25,072 nucleotides of DNA, taken from IMG/VR virus record IMGVR_UViG_3300044798_000102, positions 1 through 25,072 of that record; one strand, given 5' to 3'. The notes beneath the pieces were generated by a model, which worked only from the letters and a program-made list of their open reading frames with translations, ran no database searches and was not told the DNA's origin. The stretch is from a virus. The position numbers were made by a program, and so were the translations under genes. Shown piece by piece: positions 15,941-21,847 of the stretch (its first letter is position 1; each line of letters starts with the position of its first letter).

Positions 15941-16140
15941 TCCACTACTTCCAGCATACCAAGGCAGCGGCTGAGGCGGCTTGCCTTAACGGTGAATTGG
16001 TCGCCGTACTTGTCTGTCAGCTCGACCCATTGTTGCACCCCATTGCCGACGACGAGCCCCTTGAAGATACGGCCGTCAAGAAGAACCAGCTGGACCTTGT
16101 TGCCTGGGCATAGCGTTTTGATGACACCGTTGTTCGTCAT
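15937..16140 (-). CDS. Small Sm/SH3-like barrel protein
   Basis: The ATG at 16140 overlaps the stop of the 3D-domain gene, and the stop overlaps the start of the large Cys-rich gene, so all three are probably co-translated. The 67-residue product has the sequence pattern GNKVQLVLLDGRIFKGLVVG followed by WVELTDKYGDQFTVKASRL. A strand, D-G-R-x-F-x-G turn and second strand recall Sm/LSm or other small beta-barrel folds used to bind RNA or proteins. The resemblance is short and the function unknown. The same frame is open upstream to 16338 but that part overlaps the 3D gene and has no ribosome site. Confidence 0.65.
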   Translation of the reverse strand: MTNNGVIKTLCPGNKVQLVLLDGRIFKGLVVGNGVQQWVELTDKYGDQFTVKASRLSRCLGMLEVVE

Positions 16141-16670
16141 TTCTTGGCCTTCGGAATGTAGAGCACCCGGACTTCGACATTGCGCCGCCTGCCCCACTGG
16201 ATTGCCTCGCTTTCGTGCCAGTAGAAAACATCCAGCTTCAGCCCCTTGATAGCACCGCCCTGGTCGATAATGGTGCAAGGGTTCCCGCCATTGTAGCCTT
16301 GCACGGTGATGATACTTCCACAGGGCAGGACGCGCCAATCTGCCGCGATACCACCGACGCGAACCTTCTGGCCTGATGCCGTCGTCAGCGGATCACCATC
16401 ACACTCTTGAACCGTAGGAGAATACGCTGTGCACTCCATGTACAGAACCTTGACTGGTTCTGACTCCCTTGTCGTCACCTTGTCAAGAGCAACCTTCACG
16501 ACTGCAGTGCGAGTAGCGAGACGCAGATTGACCCAATCATCGGCGCTCCTCTGACGCGGCGCAAAGAGCAGGAATGCCGCAATGTACAGTGCAGCGAGCA
16601 GGATGGCAATCACGATGATTACAATCTGGCTGTAGTCGATGCGGCGCGACGTGCGAGAGGACCACTTCAT
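16137..16670 (-). CDS. Membrane-anchored 3D-domain cell-wall protein
   Basis: The 177-residue protein has a positively charged N-terminus (MKWSSRTSRR), one transmembrane segment at about residues 16-37 (IVIIVIAILLAALYIAAFLL), and a C-terminal 3D domain from about residue 77. The domain shows ECTAYSP, TASGQKVRVGGIAAD, LPCGSIITV, then CTIIDQGGAIKG and LDVF, with the three Asp residues that name the family. 3D domains share the double-psi barrel of MltA-type lytic transglycosylases and act on peptidoglycan in Gram-positive-type bacteria. It probably lies outside the membrane, anchored by the N-terminal helix, and may be a lysis enzyme or wall-remodelling factor. No separate endolysin was found in the window. 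Confidence 0.8.
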   Translation of the reverse strand: MKWSSRTSRRIDYSQIVIIVIAILLAALYIAAFLLFAPRQRSADDWVNLRLATRTAVVKVALDKVTTRESEPVKVLYMECTAYSPTVQECDGDPLTTASGQKVRVGGIAADWRVLPCGSIITVQGYNGGNPCTIIDQGGAIKGLKLDVFYWHESEAIQWGRRRNVEVRVLYIPKAKK

Positions 16671-16683
16671 TTCTGCTCGCCGC

Positions 16684-17232
16684 TCATAGTGTCACCACGT
16701 TGAAGGGCGCCCTGACGCCCGCACAGTTGCGCTCAGTAATCTCCAGGGCAATACGAATCATGTCCTCAGGTGCGATGTCACCTGCGCGAATCATAGCCGC
16801 CATTGCACCTTTGGCATACTCTTCGCCGCACCCGGTAGCGTCATAGGGGTGGAGCGCTTCGCTTATCTGGTAGTCACTCTGGACCTTGAACAGGCGACCT
16901 TCATAGCCGACAAGAATCCAGCTGTCACCAGTCTTTTCTACTTCCTTGTCTTTCTCAGCAACGCCGCCCGTTTTCAGACAGCCACGGATGGCGTCGACAA
17001 AAGTTGTCCTCATCCACTTATCGATGTCTTCATCAGGATGTCTCTCAGGAACCACGAGGGCATAGCGCAGCAGGTCTCGCACACGGAAAGAGCCACACCC
17101 GCCCATGATGTAGGGTCCGTTCGTGAACACTTTAGGATCCTTGTGCACCGTCAGTGTCCATCCGGATAGGCCTGCCGAATCCCCGCCGATGTAGACCTTG
17201 CCTTTCGTGCTAAAACCAACGATGCAGGTCAT
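16684..17232 (-). CDS. Proteasome/HslV-like Ntn hydrolase
   Basis: I choose the ATG at 17232, which overlaps the NinG-like stop as ATGA, giving 182 residues that begin M-TCIVGFSTKGKVYIGGDS. After Met removal Thr is residue 1, and Asp17 (in GGDSAG) and Lys33 (in HKDPKVF) fall exactly where proteasome beta subunits and HslV have their catalytic residues. A later GCGEEYAKGAMAAM corresponds to the G-S-G-x-x-Y-A helix start, with Cys in place of the usual Ser129. Family knowledge says such enzymes cut peptides with an N-terminal Thr nucleophile inside ring assemblies. No ATPase partner is encoded here. The role in the phage is unknown; options include proteolysis of host proteins or of phage proteins. 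Confidence 0.82.
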   Translation of the reverse strand: MTCIVGFSTKGKVYIGGDSAGLSGWTLTVHKDPKVFTNGPYIMGGCGSFRVRDLLRYALVVPERHPDEDIDKWMRTTFVDAIRGCLKTGGVAEKDKEVEKTGDSWILVGYEGRLFKVQSDYQISEALHPYDATGCGEEYAKGAMAAMIRAGDIAPEDMIRIALEITERNCAGVRAPFNVVTL

Positions 17233-17759
17233 GACTTGCTCCATGCCTGTCCGGTGATTGCGCGGTATTGGGCTTTGAGCCTGGCGTTCTCGGATTCGTA
17301 GAAGGCCTGACGGTCATGGAGCAGTGCCATGGATTCGGCCCACAGTTGATCGAGGTAACCTACGCCCACCTGCGTCTTCGCCCAGGACATTGCCTCCTTC
17401 CGGCTGAGATCGTGCCACCATCCGTTGTGACAGTCGGAGCAGAGCAGGACAGCGTTGCGAGAGTTCCAGCGCGTGCCGAAGAGTTCCCGGACAAAGATGT
17501 GTGACCACTGGGCGTTGCGACCTTCGACGTGTTGATGACAGTGACGACAGACCATGCCGTCACGAAAGCGAACGATGTCGCCACAGATTGTGTCGTTCTC
17601 GTTTCGCAGGGCCGTCAGACAGCGGCTGCGTATCTGCGCAGCTTCGACACCCTTGCTGACTGCCTTGCACGTTCGAATGCTCCCTTCAGAGGTTCGTCCG
17701 CTTTTCTTGAATGCCGTGCGCCGTAATGGTGTTCGCCGTAATTCCCCAGTCCGCATCAT
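17229..17759 (-). CDS. NinG-like HNH/zinc recombination protein
   Basis: The 176-residue protein is basic at its N-terminus (MMRTGELRRTPLRRTAFKKS) and has a Cys/His core CRHCHQHVEGRNAQWSHIF followed by WNSRNAVLLCSDCHNGWWH, the zinc-binding pattern of lambda NinG (Rap), a Holliday-junction endonuclease, and related HNH proteins. The final helix carries SENARLKAQYRAITG. Two adjacent ATGs (17759 and 17756) are possible; the G-run upstream is better spaced for the second. Position in an accessory block between replication and packaging matches the nin region of lambdoid phages. Activity could be junction cleavage or DNA nicking. Confidence 0.72.
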   Translation of the reverse strand: MMRTGELRRTPLRRTAFKKSGRTSEGSIRTCKAVSKGVEAAQIRSRCLTALRNENDTICGDIVRFRDGMVCRHCHQHVEGRNAQWSHIFVRELFGTRWNSRNAVLLCSDCHNGWWHDLSRKEAMSWAKTQVGVGYLDQLWAESMALLHDRQAFYESENARLKAQYRAITGQAWSKS

Positions 17760-17837
17760 ATCCCCCAGTCCGCTATTTTTTGTGCTATACCCCTAAGGCT
17801 ATCCGACGCTCAATGGCGCGTCGTTTCTACATTCTTG

Positions 17838-18119
17838 CTAGGTGATGATCGGCAGGATACCCCCTGCTTCGACTTTCTGAACGACAGGTTCACTGTCTAT
17901 GATCGGTTCAGGTTCAACGCTCACAATGTTTCCTTTGCGTACCAGGGACGGATCGAACACGACCCTGTCAGCCCACATAGCCTTCTGACCCTTATTCCAT
18001 TGGGAAACAGGCCTCAGATAGCCAACCACACGGCTGTAGACCTCAGTCCTGGTACGTTTCTCAGCGGGGATGATGACGCCGTTGTCCAGCTGGAGATCAC
18101 CGTTCGGCAGTTCAACCAT
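17838..18119 (-). CDS. Stand-alone NrdD-type glycyl-radical mini-protein
   Basis: The protein has 93 residues. Residues 27-45 read VYSRVVGYLRPVSQWNKGQ, which closely resembles the C-terminal glycyl-radical segment of anaerobic (class III) ribonucleotide reductase, where the Gly in R-V-x-G-Y carries the radical and is followed by a W-N-x-G-K region. Here Gly33 would be that residue. The catalytic barrel of NrdD is absent and no such gene is in the window. Small free glycyl-radical domains are known to repair cut host enzymes (GrcA/YfiD for pyruvate formate-lyase). The N-terminus MVELPNGDLQLDNGVIIP and the C-terminus are not recognised. It overlaps the HNH gene by 8 bases. About 78 bases without a gene follow its stop. 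Confidence 0.65.
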   Translation of the reverse strand: MVELPNGDLQLDNGVIIPAEKRTRTEVYSRVVGYLRPVSQWNKGQKAMWADRVVFDPSLVRKGNIVSVEPEPIIDSEPVVQKVEAGGILPIIT

Positions 18120-18771
18120 TGGGTGCTACCTCGCAGATCATGTCAAGCCCCTTCCATTCTCGCGGAGTTCTCTTGTTCTTGCTGGCGTTACAATGTCGGC
18201 AAGCTGGAACGATGTTTGCTTTGGTATGCTTGCCGCCCTTAGATAGAGGGATGACGTGATCCTGCTCTGGAACCTCCCATCTTGTCCCATCGAGTCGCAA
18301 CTTGTGTCCACAGTAGGCACAACGGTAATCAAACCGCTGGAGAATGTCTTTCCACTCGCCAAGTGTCAGCATTTCGTCAATCGGCGTATTAACTACCTTC
18401 AGGGCTCGATATTCACGTACTCGAAACCGACACAACATCCTATGTCCGAGGCGCCAATGTCTATTGGTCTCCACAATCCTCTCTCTATGCAATTCTGTCC
18501 AAGCAATCCGGATTTCGGGGTGTTCCTTTCGATAGGTGGAATTGTAGGATGCCATCTTGGTTCTCCGTTCTTCGCTTTCCCAGTACAGAGCTGAACGCCT
18601 CGCAGAAATCTCTTCACGATTATCCGACCGCCATTTCTTCACGTGCTCCAAGATTTGCTCTCGATGTTCCCCGTAGTACGCGACGCAGCGTTGGGCGTTT
18701 GCTTCTTTGTTCTCTTCGTAGTATTCCTGGTTGTACTGACGTTTGTGCTCTTTCCGTTCTTCGTCAGTCAT
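18112..18771 (-). CDS. HNH endonuclease with charged helical N-terminus
   Basis: The C-terminal third of this 219-residue protein is a complete HNH domain: CAYCGHKLRL, then EQDHVIPLSKGGKH, and NIVPACRHCNASKNKRTP, with the two CxxC pairs binding zinc. The first 110 residues are highly charged and helical with many Glu, Arg and Tyr (for example HKRQYNQEYYEENKEANAQR), a common leader of phage HNH proteins. It is probably a free-standing homing-type nuclease that moves with the accessory block. Its start overlaps the stop of the BRO gene as ATGA and its end overlaps the glycyl-radical gene. Confidence 0.85.
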   Translation of the reverse strand: MTDEERKEHKRQYNQEYYEENKEANAQRCVAYYGEHREQILEHVKKWRSDNREEISARRSALYWESEERRTKMASYNSTYRKEHPEIRIAWTELHRERIVETNRHWRLGHRMLCRFRVREYRALKVVNTPIDEMLTLGEWKDILQRFDYRCAYCGHKLRLDGTRWEVPEQDHVIPLSKGGKHTKANIVPACRHCNASKNKRTPREWKGLDMICEVAPNG

Positions 18772-19499
18772 GTTAGCAAAGCCTCTCCGATGATGTCAAA
18801 CACCTTCCTCATCCAGAACGTCTGGTAGACACAACGGCGATTCTCCAGTTGAATAGGCATCGTCTTGGCGTACTGCTTTCCTCGCTCATTTGGGATCCAC
18901 TCTCCCCCAACCCTGAACTGGAGGCCGCAGATTTGTAGACGGATATTGACCTCAATTCCAGAAAGCCGGGGGTTGAACATGCGTCCAATTTGGGTCGGTG
19001 TGATAAATTCCTCGCTCGCGTTGGACGGTACTGGCAGGGCAGGGATCCCCTGGGCGATCTTGTCGACGCGCTGACTTACTTGGTCAACTTTGGCATTGGC
19101 CGCGGCAATCTGCTGGTCCTGACGCTCCAGGTCATCAACAAGTCCCCTGAGAATCCCGTAGACGTTCTTCGAGCTCGGCAGGTAGGACCCGGTCTTGCGG
19201 ATCTGCGGAAGGACCGTACCGGTGACCCACAGCCGAAAGGCCTTCGCCTGGAACTTGTGGCTTCTGATGATCAGGGCATAGATTCCTGATTCACTGATGA
19301 CAGTCATAGACTGTTCGCCACCAAGGGTCAGAACTTGGGCCTTATCCCTTTCGGACGCATCAAGACCTTCGACTGCCTTGCTTGTATCTTTCAGATCCAG
19401 AATGCTACAAACGTCCTGTGCCACGAACCATGGATCTCCATCTTTTGTTACCGTTCGAATCTCATGAGCGTTATACTGCCATACTTGCAATTCCTCCAT
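18768..19499 (-). CDS. BRO-N domain protein (antirepressor-like), copy 1
   Basis: The 243-residue protein has a BRO-N domain at residues 1-105: DPWFVAQDVCSILDLKD, TLGGEQSMTVISESGIYALI, then FRLWVTGTVLPQIRKTGSY. Such domains bind DNA and are common in phage antirepressors and late regulators. A short coiled region (about 117-150) links to a C-terminal domain starting SEEFITPTQIGRMFNPRLSG that resembles other antirepressor C-termini but is not the KilAC type found in copy 2. GGAGG lies six bases before the ATG. The gene follows the replication protein by 38 bases, which suggests control of replication or of the switch to late genes. Confidence 0.85.
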   Translation of the reverse strand: MEELQVWQYNAHEIRTVTKDGDPWFVAQDVCSILDLKDTSKAVEGLDASERDKAQVLTLGGEQSMTVISESGIYALIIRSHKFQAKAFRLWVTGTVLPQIRKTGSYLPSSKNVYGILRGLVDDLERQDQQIAAANAKVDQVSQRVDKIAQGIPALPVPSNASEEFITPTQIGRMFNPRLSGIEVNIRLQICGLQFRVGGEWIPNERGKQYAKTMPIQLENRRCVYQTFWMRKVFDIIGEALLT

Positions 19500-19537
19500 T
19501 GTAGACCTCCCTAGTCTGTAGATTCTTACTGGCTTTG

Positions 19538-20083
19538 TCAGGTCTTTTGCGTCATGCTTTTGTGTTTTGGAAGAGAATCTGTAAGGATTGGATTAGGATT
19601 GGATTCGGATAAGGATAAGGATAAGGATTCAGGCTGCAATTCGCGCAGATTGTTGCAACTTGTTGCAACTTGTTGCAACTTGTTGCAGATTGTAACAGAT
19701 TGTAACAGATTGTCTAGAGTAGCTGCAACGTCTTGCGATTTATTACCATCTGCGACAGGTAGTGGATATCTATGGCGCTTCGTGCGGATATGCTGATGCT
19801 GTTCCCATTTAGTGACCTGAAGATATTCCTTTCCCTCGACTTGATACAGAGTAATCAGGCCGACGTTGGCAAGGTTCTGTAGCCAAGACGCCATTTCGTC
19901 AGGTTGAATCCTCCCAATTCGCAGCGGATAACACCGCGCCAGGACAATGACCGGGCGAGCATCAGAACAGCCGTAATCATCTACGACAACCAAAAGTCGA
20001 TAGAACAGGTTCTCTTGCTCGGGACAGAGTTGATCCAATGTTTCTGAGGTGGTAATGGACTCACCAAGGATTCGATTAGACGT
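19538..20083 (-). CDS. Replication initiation / helicase-loader-like protein, ACG start proposed
   Basis: The C-terminal stop is at 19538. The usual-codon start would be a TTG at 20038 with no ribosome site, giving 166 residues. Fifteen further in-frame codons lead to an ACG at 20083, preceded by GGAGG with six bases between. They read (M)SNRILGESITTSET, which matches the start of phage replisome organiser/DnaD-like proteins, whose N-terminus usually continues into a helix like LDQLCPEQENLFYRLLVVVD and a conserved DDYG plus DARPVIVLARCYPL. The winged-helix-like part ends near KWEQHQHIRTKRHRYPLP. The tail, rich in Asn, Gln, Ser and Thr, is encoded by repeats that look like an origin. The protein probably binds its own gene and loads the helicase. 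Confidence 0.75.
   Translation of the reverse strand, partial: TSNRILGESITTSETLDQLCPEQENLFYRLLVVVDDYGCSDARPVIVLARCYPLRIGRIQPDEMASWLQNLANVGLITLYQVEGKEYLQVTKWEQHQHIRTKRHRYPLPVADGNKSQDVAATLDNLLQSVTICNKLQQVATSCNNLRELQPESLSLSLSESNPNPILTDSLPKHKSMTQKT
19585..19630. repeat. GGAT-rich tandem repeats (GGATAA x3 plus variants)
   Basis: The plus strand carries GGATT units followed by three perfect GGATAA hexamers (19607-19624) and flanking GGATTC. On the coding strand these are TTATCC and encode the Ser-Leu repeats of the replication protein tail. They lie next to the 10-base iteron-like array and may be part of the same origin or a low-complexity expansion. Confidence 0.7.
19651..19710. repeat. 10-bp iteron-like array, likely replication origin
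   Basis: Six consecutive 10-base units occur on the plus strand: TGTTGCAACT three times (19651-19680), TGTTGCAGAT (19681-19690), then TGTAACAGAT twice (19691-19710). The first type contains the perfect palindrome GTTGCAAC, repeated once per helical turn. Lambda and several other phages place origin iterons inside the initiator gene, as here. The period of 10 is not a multiple of 3, so it is not selected for a protein repeat. Confidence 0.65.
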
Positions 20084-20250
20084 GGTACGCCTCCAAACCC
20101 AATAAGGGTTTATCTGTTCCTATTGGTGGGAGGCTGGACTCTGAAAAGACTCTCACCGCATAACCCGCAAGCGTTGACGTAGGAGGCGGCAGCCCTATGC
20201 GGTTGGTTGTCGAACAGTAGCTGGCTGTCCCAAGCCGCCTTCTACTACGA
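20084..20250 (-). ncRNA. Structured leader RNA before the replication gene
   Basis: The transcript expected from the promoter at 20251-20278 begins near 20244. A long stem can form at once: GTAGAAGGCGGC (20245-20234) with GCCGCCTCCTAC (20190-20179), 11 of 12 pairs. Inside its loop ACCGCATA (20203-20196) is complementary to TATGCGGT (20162-20155) downstream, so a pseudoknot or an alternative fold is possible. A third stem GGTGAGAG/CTCCCACC follows, and AACCC-TTATT-GGGTT sits just before the GGAGG. GCCTCC upstream can also pair with that GGAGGC. It matches no riboswitch class I recognise. I infer a cis-acting control element. Confidence 0.45.
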
Positions 20251-20278
20251 ACTATAGCAATGTCCATTTGTGTGTCAA
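20251..20278 (-). promoter_or_regulatory. Sigma70-type promoter P2
   Basis: On the minus strand TTGACA (20278-20273), a 16-base spacer, and TATAGT (20256-20251) preceded by TGC, giving an extended -10. It lies in non-coding DNA about 160 bases before the replication gene and points to it. The predicted RNA start coincides with the first base of the long leader stem. Confidence 0.65.
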
Positions 20279-20460
20279 GCCCCAGTCTTCAAATGCAAAC
20301 CCTCGCGACGCAGACTAGGGAGAGAGGTCACGAGGGCAACCGTTACCATACCAGTCTTCCTCGAGATTGTCAACTCTTTCGCCTTCATGCCAGTAAGACG
20401 GCCTACCTGCATGCTGGCACGCTGACAAGCCGCTGTACTGTCATGCCGATACAGCGTCAT
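20275..20460 (-). CDS. Possible 61-aa protein (low support)
   Basis: The ATG at 20460 overlaps the DUF5131 stop as ATGA, as in the neighbouring gene chain, and the frame runs to a stop within the -35 box of P2. The product includes MKAKELTISRKTGMVTVALV, which faintly recalls AbrB/MazE-type DNA-binding strands, then SLPSLRREGLHLKTGA. There is no good ribosome site, and a promoter-like sequence lies inside the frame. It may be real, a decayed gene, or chance. Apart from this frame, 20084-20456 holds promoters and leader structure. Confidence 0.35.
   Translation of the reverse strand: MTLYRHDSTAACQRASMQVGRLTGMKAKELTISRKTGMVTVALVTSLPSLRREGLHLKTGA
20345..20373 (-). promoter_or_regulatory. Sigma70-type promoter-like site P1
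   Basis: On the minus strand TTGACA (20373-20368), a 17-base spacer, and TATGGT (20350-20345) preceded by TGG. It points to the replication gene about 95 bases upstream of P2. It lies within the weak 61-codon frame, so either the frame is not a gene or the promoter is internal. Confidence 0.5.
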
Positions 20461-21320
20461 GCCGTCATTGTCCTCGGATATTCCTGGATCGTCTTGCCAT
20501 CAGGCCAGAAGTGTGCCAGATTCTTCTTCTGAAATAGGGGTATACCATGCTCTAATGCACGGCTACTAAGGTCATAGACCCAATCGGCTTGCGGTTGCCG
20601 ATTCTTTGCACCCGGCCCTGTCATGGCCCCGATCACCAGCCAGTCAATCATCTGGTCTGCCATGTCGAAGCGCGAGGCGATGTCTTCCAAGAGCGGTTCA
20701 GCTGATGCCCACGTGTGCCAGCCGCGAGAATGTGCCAACATCATGGCCGCGCCCGTTGGGTCATCGACGGTCATCGAAAACGTGTGGTCTAGGGTGTCGC
20801 ATGTCGTCCCGAGCCACCAATTCAAGTGCGCGGTCTTCTCACGGAAGACTGTCTCATATCTGCCGGCGTTCTTCGTGAGGAACAGGTACTGATGCTGCGG
20901 GTTCATCTCGCACGTTGCCAGGACGGAGTAGATCCAGTCATCCGGCACCCAGTCTCCGAACAGGTCTGCCATCGAACAGACGAACACCCGCGAGGGCTTC
21001 TTGACCCACGACGGTTCAGGCAAACGGTACTCATGGAACGTCGGCTCGAAGTTGAATGGATACAAACTGCGGTTTTCTCGGGAACCCAGTATCATCGGCC
21101 GGCCGTGTTGATCTTCAAAGGTCAGATCAACAAACTCTTCTTCAACATTAAACCGAATATAGTGCAGATGCGGCCTGTCGGGATATGTGGTGTCAAAGTA
21201 ATAGGTGTCGGCACCGAAGCGAGTAGCAATCCTGCGGGCATAGCAGTAAGAACAGCCATGCTGACAGCCCGTTATGGGGTTGAAAGAATACTCGGCATAA
21301 TCGATCGTCGTCTTCTTCAT
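20457..21320 (-). CDS. DUF5131 (Gp37/Gp68) radical-SAM-like protein
   Basis: The ATG at 21320 overlaps the HNH stop as ATGA and has a GGA-type ribosome site; earlier starts fall inside the HNH gene. The 287-residue protein begins MKKTTIDYAEYSFNPITGCQ and has Cys19, Cys23 and Cys26 (C-x3-C-x2-C, in GCQHGCSYCYARR), the signature that holds a 4Fe-4S cluster in radical SAM enzymes. The middle segment PSRVFVCSMADLFGDWVPDD and the later LVIGAMTGPGAKNRQPQADW are standard for this phage/plasmid family. Its reaction is not established. Placement in the accessory block next to a homing endonuclease suggests a modification or defence-related role (inference). Confidence 0.85.
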   Translation of the reverse strand: MKKTTIDYAEYSFNPITGCQHGCSYCYARRIATRFGADTYYFDTTYPDRPHLHYIRFNVEEEFVDLTFEDQHGRPMILGSRENRSLYPFNFEPTFHEYRLPEPSWVKKPSRVFVCSMADLFGDWVPDDWIYSVLATCEMNPQHQYLFLTKNAGRYETVFREKTAHLNWWLGTTCDTLDHTFSMTVDDPTGAAMMLAHSRGWHTWASAEPLLEDIASRFDMADQMIDWLVIGAMTGPGAKNRQPQADWVYDLSSRALEHGIPLFQKKNLAHFWPDGKTIQEYPRTMTA

Positions 21321-21847
21321 CTCAATCCTTCCTTGACGCAACCCCATTTGATGCCTAGGGCAGCACGTCTGATGGCAGTATGTGATACGCCGAACTGCTG
21401 TCCTAGCGCCCGCAGCGTCTTCGTACCATGAAGTTGTCGGATTGCCAGAACGTCTTCTCTTGTGAGTTTGTGCGTACCAGATTTCTCACCGTCGGACATT
21501 CCTCCGTTTATCCGCTTGTCATTCATGTTCTCAAGGCGTGTTCCCCACTCGAGATTGCGGATGTCGTTGTCCTTTGGGTTGTCGTTAAGGTGCCGGGCTT
21601 CTTGGCCGTTTGTAGGCAATCCCTTCCAAGCAGACAGCACAGCTCTGTGGACATACATCTTGTGTTCCTCTCTGTCAACGGACATGAACACGTAGAGGTG
21701 TCCGTCCTGACCAACAATGGGCTTCATGATGTGGCGATTGCGCCTTCTGAGCGAGACGATCTGCCCGTCCCGAGAAGCGTAGTAGCCTTCGTATCCGGGG
21801 ACTGCGTTCCATGTCTTGTCGGCCCAGTCGATTGAGGTGCGATTCAT
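21317..21847 (-). CDS. NUMOD4-HNH homing endonuclease with DUF5131-like N-terminus
   Basis: The 176-residue protein has a NUMOD4 region (about residues 13-45, WNAVPGYEGYYASRDGQIVS), an HNH core around residues 65-110 (YVHRAVLSAWKG, then ARHLNDNPKDNDIRNLEWGT), and a C-terminal helix-turn-helix (LTREDVLAIRQLHGTKTLRA and VSHTAIRRA). This order is typical of phage SPO1-type homing endonucleases. Unusually, the first 14 residues, MNRTSIDWADKTWN, match the N-terminus of DUF5131 proteins (compare KTTIDYAEYSFN at the start of the next gene). It looks like a nuclease that took over or fused to the start of a DUF5131 gene. ATGA overlaps on both sides. Confidence 0.9.
   Translation of the reverse strand: MNRTSIDWADKTWNAVPGYEGYYASRDGQIVSLRRRNRHIMKPIVGQDGHLYVFMSVDREEHKMYVHRAVLSAWKGLPTNGQEARHLNDNPKDNDIRNLEWGTRLENMNDKRINGGMSDGEKSGTHKLTREDVLAIRQLHGTKTLRALGQQFGVSHTAIRRAALGIKWGCVKEGLR

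Noticed and set aside
17760-17837. TTGAGC-18-TATAGC promoter and CGACGC/GCGTCG hairpin
   Set aside because: The boxes match the consensus at only four of six bases each, and the hairpin has no U-run; too weak to annotate.
19585-19710. Possible CRISPR array
   Set aside because: The repeats are 6 and 10 bases and contiguous, without spacers; iterons or low-complexity DNA fit better.
20076-20267. 63-codon frame before the replication gene
   Set aside because: Its ATG lies within the P2 promoter spacer, upstream of the expected RNA start, and the stretch is better explained as leader RNA.
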